A stretch of DNA of 7,105 nucleotides from an uncultured Rhodoferax sp. (GTDB taxonomy: Bacteria > Pseudomonadota > Gammaproteobacteria > Burkholderiales > Burkholderiaceae_C), in contig CAKZJN010000287.1 of the NCBI GenBank assembly GCA_936943465.1, forward strand, positions 1-7,105, written 5' to 3'. Below the pieces are notes generated by a model. The model was given only the letters and a program-made list of their open reading frames with translations. It was not told where the DNA came from and did not search any database. Made by a program: the position numbers and the translations under genes. Positions 5,274-7,105 of the stretch are shown here, one piece after another (within the stretch, counting starts at the first letter, position 1; each line of letters begins with the position of its first letter).

Positions 5274-7105
5274 ATGCAAACACATGCCAAAGTAGTCATC
5301 ATCGGCGGAGGGGTGGTTGGCTGCTCCATCCTGTTTCACCTGGCCAAGTTCGGCTGGAAAGACGTGGTGCTGCTGGAGCGTAGCGAACTCACCAGCGGCT
5401 CCAGTTGGCACGCCGCAGGGCAGATCCACACCATCAGCTCCGACCCCAACATCTCGCGCCTGCAGGGCTACACCATCAAGCTCTACAAAGAGATTGAAGA
5501 AACCTCGGGCCACTCGGTGGGCATGCACAACACCGGCGGCTTCTACCTCGCCAGCAACCCGACCTGGCACGACTACCTGAAGCGCGAGCGCTCCAAGGCC
5601 CGCTACATGGGGCTGGACCAGGAATTCATCAGCGTCGAAGAAGCCGCACGCCGCCACCCGCTAATCGACCCCAAGCGCTACATCGCCGCCCTGTGGGACC
5701 CGCTGGATGGTGATGTGGACCCCAGCGGCGTGACCTACGCCTATGCCAAGGCGGCCAAGGTGCACGGCGCCAGCTACCACACGCATACGCCGGTGCTGGA
5801 GACCAACCAACGCCCCGATGGAAGCTGGGATGTCGTCACCGCCAAGGGCACCATCAATGCCGAGTACCTCGTCAACGCCGGTGGTTTGTGGGCGCGTGAG
5901 GTGGGCCACCTGGCCGGCATTCATCTGCCGGTGCAGCCGATGGAGCACCACTACCTGATCACCGAGGACATCCCCGAAATCGTGGCGCGCGGCGATGAGC
6001 GTCTGCCCGCCGGCATCGACTACGAGGGCAATATGTATTTCCGTCAGGAGCGCAAAGGCATGCTGCTGGGAACCTATGAGCCGCGCGCCACGCCCTGGTC
6101 GCTCAAGGGCACACCGCAGACCTTCGGCCATGAACTGCTGGAGCCCAAGATGGACAACATTGCCGAGCGGCTGGAACTGGGCTTTGAGCGCATGCCCATC
6201 CTGGGGCGCACCGGCATCAAGAACATCATCAACGGGCCGTTCACCTTCGGGCCGGATGGCAACCCGCTGATCGGCCCGGTGCCGGGCATGCGCAACTACT
6301 GGGTGGCGGTAGGCGTCATGGCCGGCTTCTGCCAGGGCGGCGGTGTGGGCATGTGCATGGCCGAGTGGATGATTGACGGCGAGCCCAGCATCGACGTGTG
6401 GGCCATGGACGTGGCGCGCTTTGGCAACTTCGCTACGCCCGAATGGGGCACGGTCAAGAGCAGCGAGAACTACGAGCGCCGCTTCATGATGACCTTCCCC
6501 AACGAGACCCTGCCCAAGGGCCGTCGCCAGAAGACCACCGCCATCTACGACCGCCTGACCGCCAAGGGCGCGGTGTGGGGCCAGGGCTTCGGCCTAGAGC
6601 ATGCGCTGTGGTTTGCCGACGGCCCGCAAGACGCACACGAATCGCCCACCTTCCAGCGCCCGCGTGCCCACGACTACGTGGCGCGTGAGGTGAAAGCGGT
6701 ACGCGAGGCCGTGGGTGCATTGGAGATCGCCAACTACGCCAAGCATGAGTTCAAGGGCGGCGGCGCACGGGCTGCACTTAACCACATTCTGGCCGGGCGC
6801 GTGCCCAAGCCCGGACGCCTGTCCCTCACCCCCATGCTCACGCCCAAGGGCAAGCTCTACGGCGACCTGACCGTTGCCTGCCTGGCCGAAGACCACTTCA
6901 TGCTGTTTGGCTCCGGTGCCATGCAGGAAGCGCATCGCCGCTGGTTTGAGCAACACATTCCGGCAGTGGGGGTTAGCTACAAAAACATGACCGACGACCT
7001 GCACGGCGTGGCGATATCGGGCCCGCGTTCGCGGGAACTACTGGCCGCCTTGAGCCGCGACGATGTGAGTGCAGAAGGCTGGAAGTTCATGGACATCCGC
7101 AAGAC
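5274..7105 (+). CDS. Dimethylglycine/sarcosine dehydrogenase-like FAD enzyme with GcvT domain (C-terminus beyond window)
   Basis: The visible 610 residues match the N-terminal part of the roughly 800-residue DMGDH/SARDH family, which oxidatively N-demethylates methylated glycines or related amines and passes the one-carbon unit to tetrahydrofolate. An FAD Rossmann motif, GGGVVG (11-16), is followed by an acidic ribose ligand, Glu35. SGSSWHAAGQ (41-50) holds His46, where family members bind FAD covalently. PMEHHYLIT (222-230) and YFRQE (255-259) match active-site His and Tyr positions known from dimethylglycine oxidase. The FAD domain closes with NGPFTFGPDGNPLIGP (320-335) and FCQGGGVG (352-359). 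A linker domain spans about 385-470, and a GcvT-type folate domain starts near 475. It has no signal peptide and is probably cytoplasmic. It is probably controlled by the divergent LysR gene. Sarcosine, dimethylglycine, or another N-methyl compound could be the substrate; the sequence alone does not say. Confidence 0.93.
   Translation, partial: MQTHAKVVIIGGGVVGCSILFHLAKFGWKDVVLLERSELTSGSSWHAAGQIHTISSDPNISRLQGYTIKLYKEIEETSGHSVGMHNTGGFYLASNPTWHDYLKRERSKARYMGLDQEFISVEEAARRHPLIDPKRYIAALWDPLDGDVDPSGVTYAYAKAAKVHGASYHTHTPVLETNQRPDGSWDVVTAKGTINAEYLVNAGGLWAREVGHLAGIHLPVQPMEHHYLITEDIPEIVARGDERLPAGIDYEGNMYFRQERKGMLLGTYEPRATPWSLKGTPQTFGHELLEPKMDNIAERLELGFERMPILGRTGIKNIINGPFTFGPDGNPLIGPVPGMRNYWVAVGVMAGFCQGGGVGMCMAEWMIDGEPSIDVWAMDVARFGNFATPEWGTVKSSENYERRFMMTFPNETLPKGRRQKTTAIYDRLTAKGAVWGQGFGLEHALWFADGPQDAHESPTFQRPRAHDYVAREVKAVREAVGALEIANYAKHEFKGGGARAALNHILAGRVPKPGRLSLTPMLTPKGKLYGDLTVACLAEDHFMLFGSGAMQEAHRRWFEQHIPAVGVSYKNMTDDLHGVAISGPRSRELLAALSRDDVSAEGWKFMDIRK

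Noticed and set aside
5148..6131. Two open frames of 169 and 156 residues on the minus strand opposite the flavoprotein
   Set aside because: They overlap conserved FAD-domain coding sequence and the promoter region and show no protein-family features.
1..7105. Mobile element, CRISPR array, toxin-antitoxin or phage-defence system
   Set aside because: No transposase, integrase, direct repeats with spacers or defence-type domains were seen; nearly all the sequence is accounted for by metabolic genes.

Overview
The window looks like chromosome from a GC-rich betaproteobacterium, most likely of the Comamonadaceae/Burkholderiales kind. This is inferred from base composition, codon use and the style of the encoded proteins; no rRNA or other phylogenetic marker is present. 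I see no insertion sequence, CRISPR array, tRNA or rRNA.

Layout, left to right. (1) Positions 1-351, minus strand: a small unrecognised protein of 80 residues with a good ribosome binding site. A second open frame overlaps its end by 17 nt and runs off the left edge. (2) Positions 352-488: a comparatively AT-rich gap with short inverted repeats. (3) Positions 489-2951, minus strand: a compact thiamin salvage operon read as TPP riboswitch - thiM - thiE - thiD, with overlapping gene ends. (4) Positions 2952-3041: a short divergent promoter region. (5) Positions 3042-4259, plus strand: an N-acylglucosamine 2-epimerase-family sugar isomerase, probably of the mannose isomerase/YihS type. (6) Positions 4252-5157, minus strand: a LysR-family regulator whose stop codon overlaps the stop of the isomerase. 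(7) Positions 5158-5273: a divergent control region with two clean inverted repeats. (8) Positions 5274 to the right edge, plus strand: a dimethylglycine/sarcosine dehydrogenase-like flavoprotein with a folate-binding GcvT-type domain, cut off by the window end.

How the genes work together. ThiM phosphorylates hydroxyethylthiazole, ThiD makes HMP pyrophosphate and ThiE joins the two into thiamin phosphate; the TPP riboswitch shuts the operon when thiamin pyrophosphate is plentiful. The LysR gene and the flavoprotein are divergent neighbours with a LysR-type T-N11-A operator at the regulator's own start. The simplest reading is that the regulator controls oxidative N-demethylation of a methylated amine, with one-carbon units passed to tetrahydrofolate. 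The sugar isomerase has no obvious metabolic link to either side.

Most of the window is well-understood metabolism. The points that deserve a second look are the unrecognised small gene pair at the left edge, the operator architecture at 5147-5251, the false upstream start of the isomerase antisense to the riboswitch, and the possible switching helices after the aptamer.
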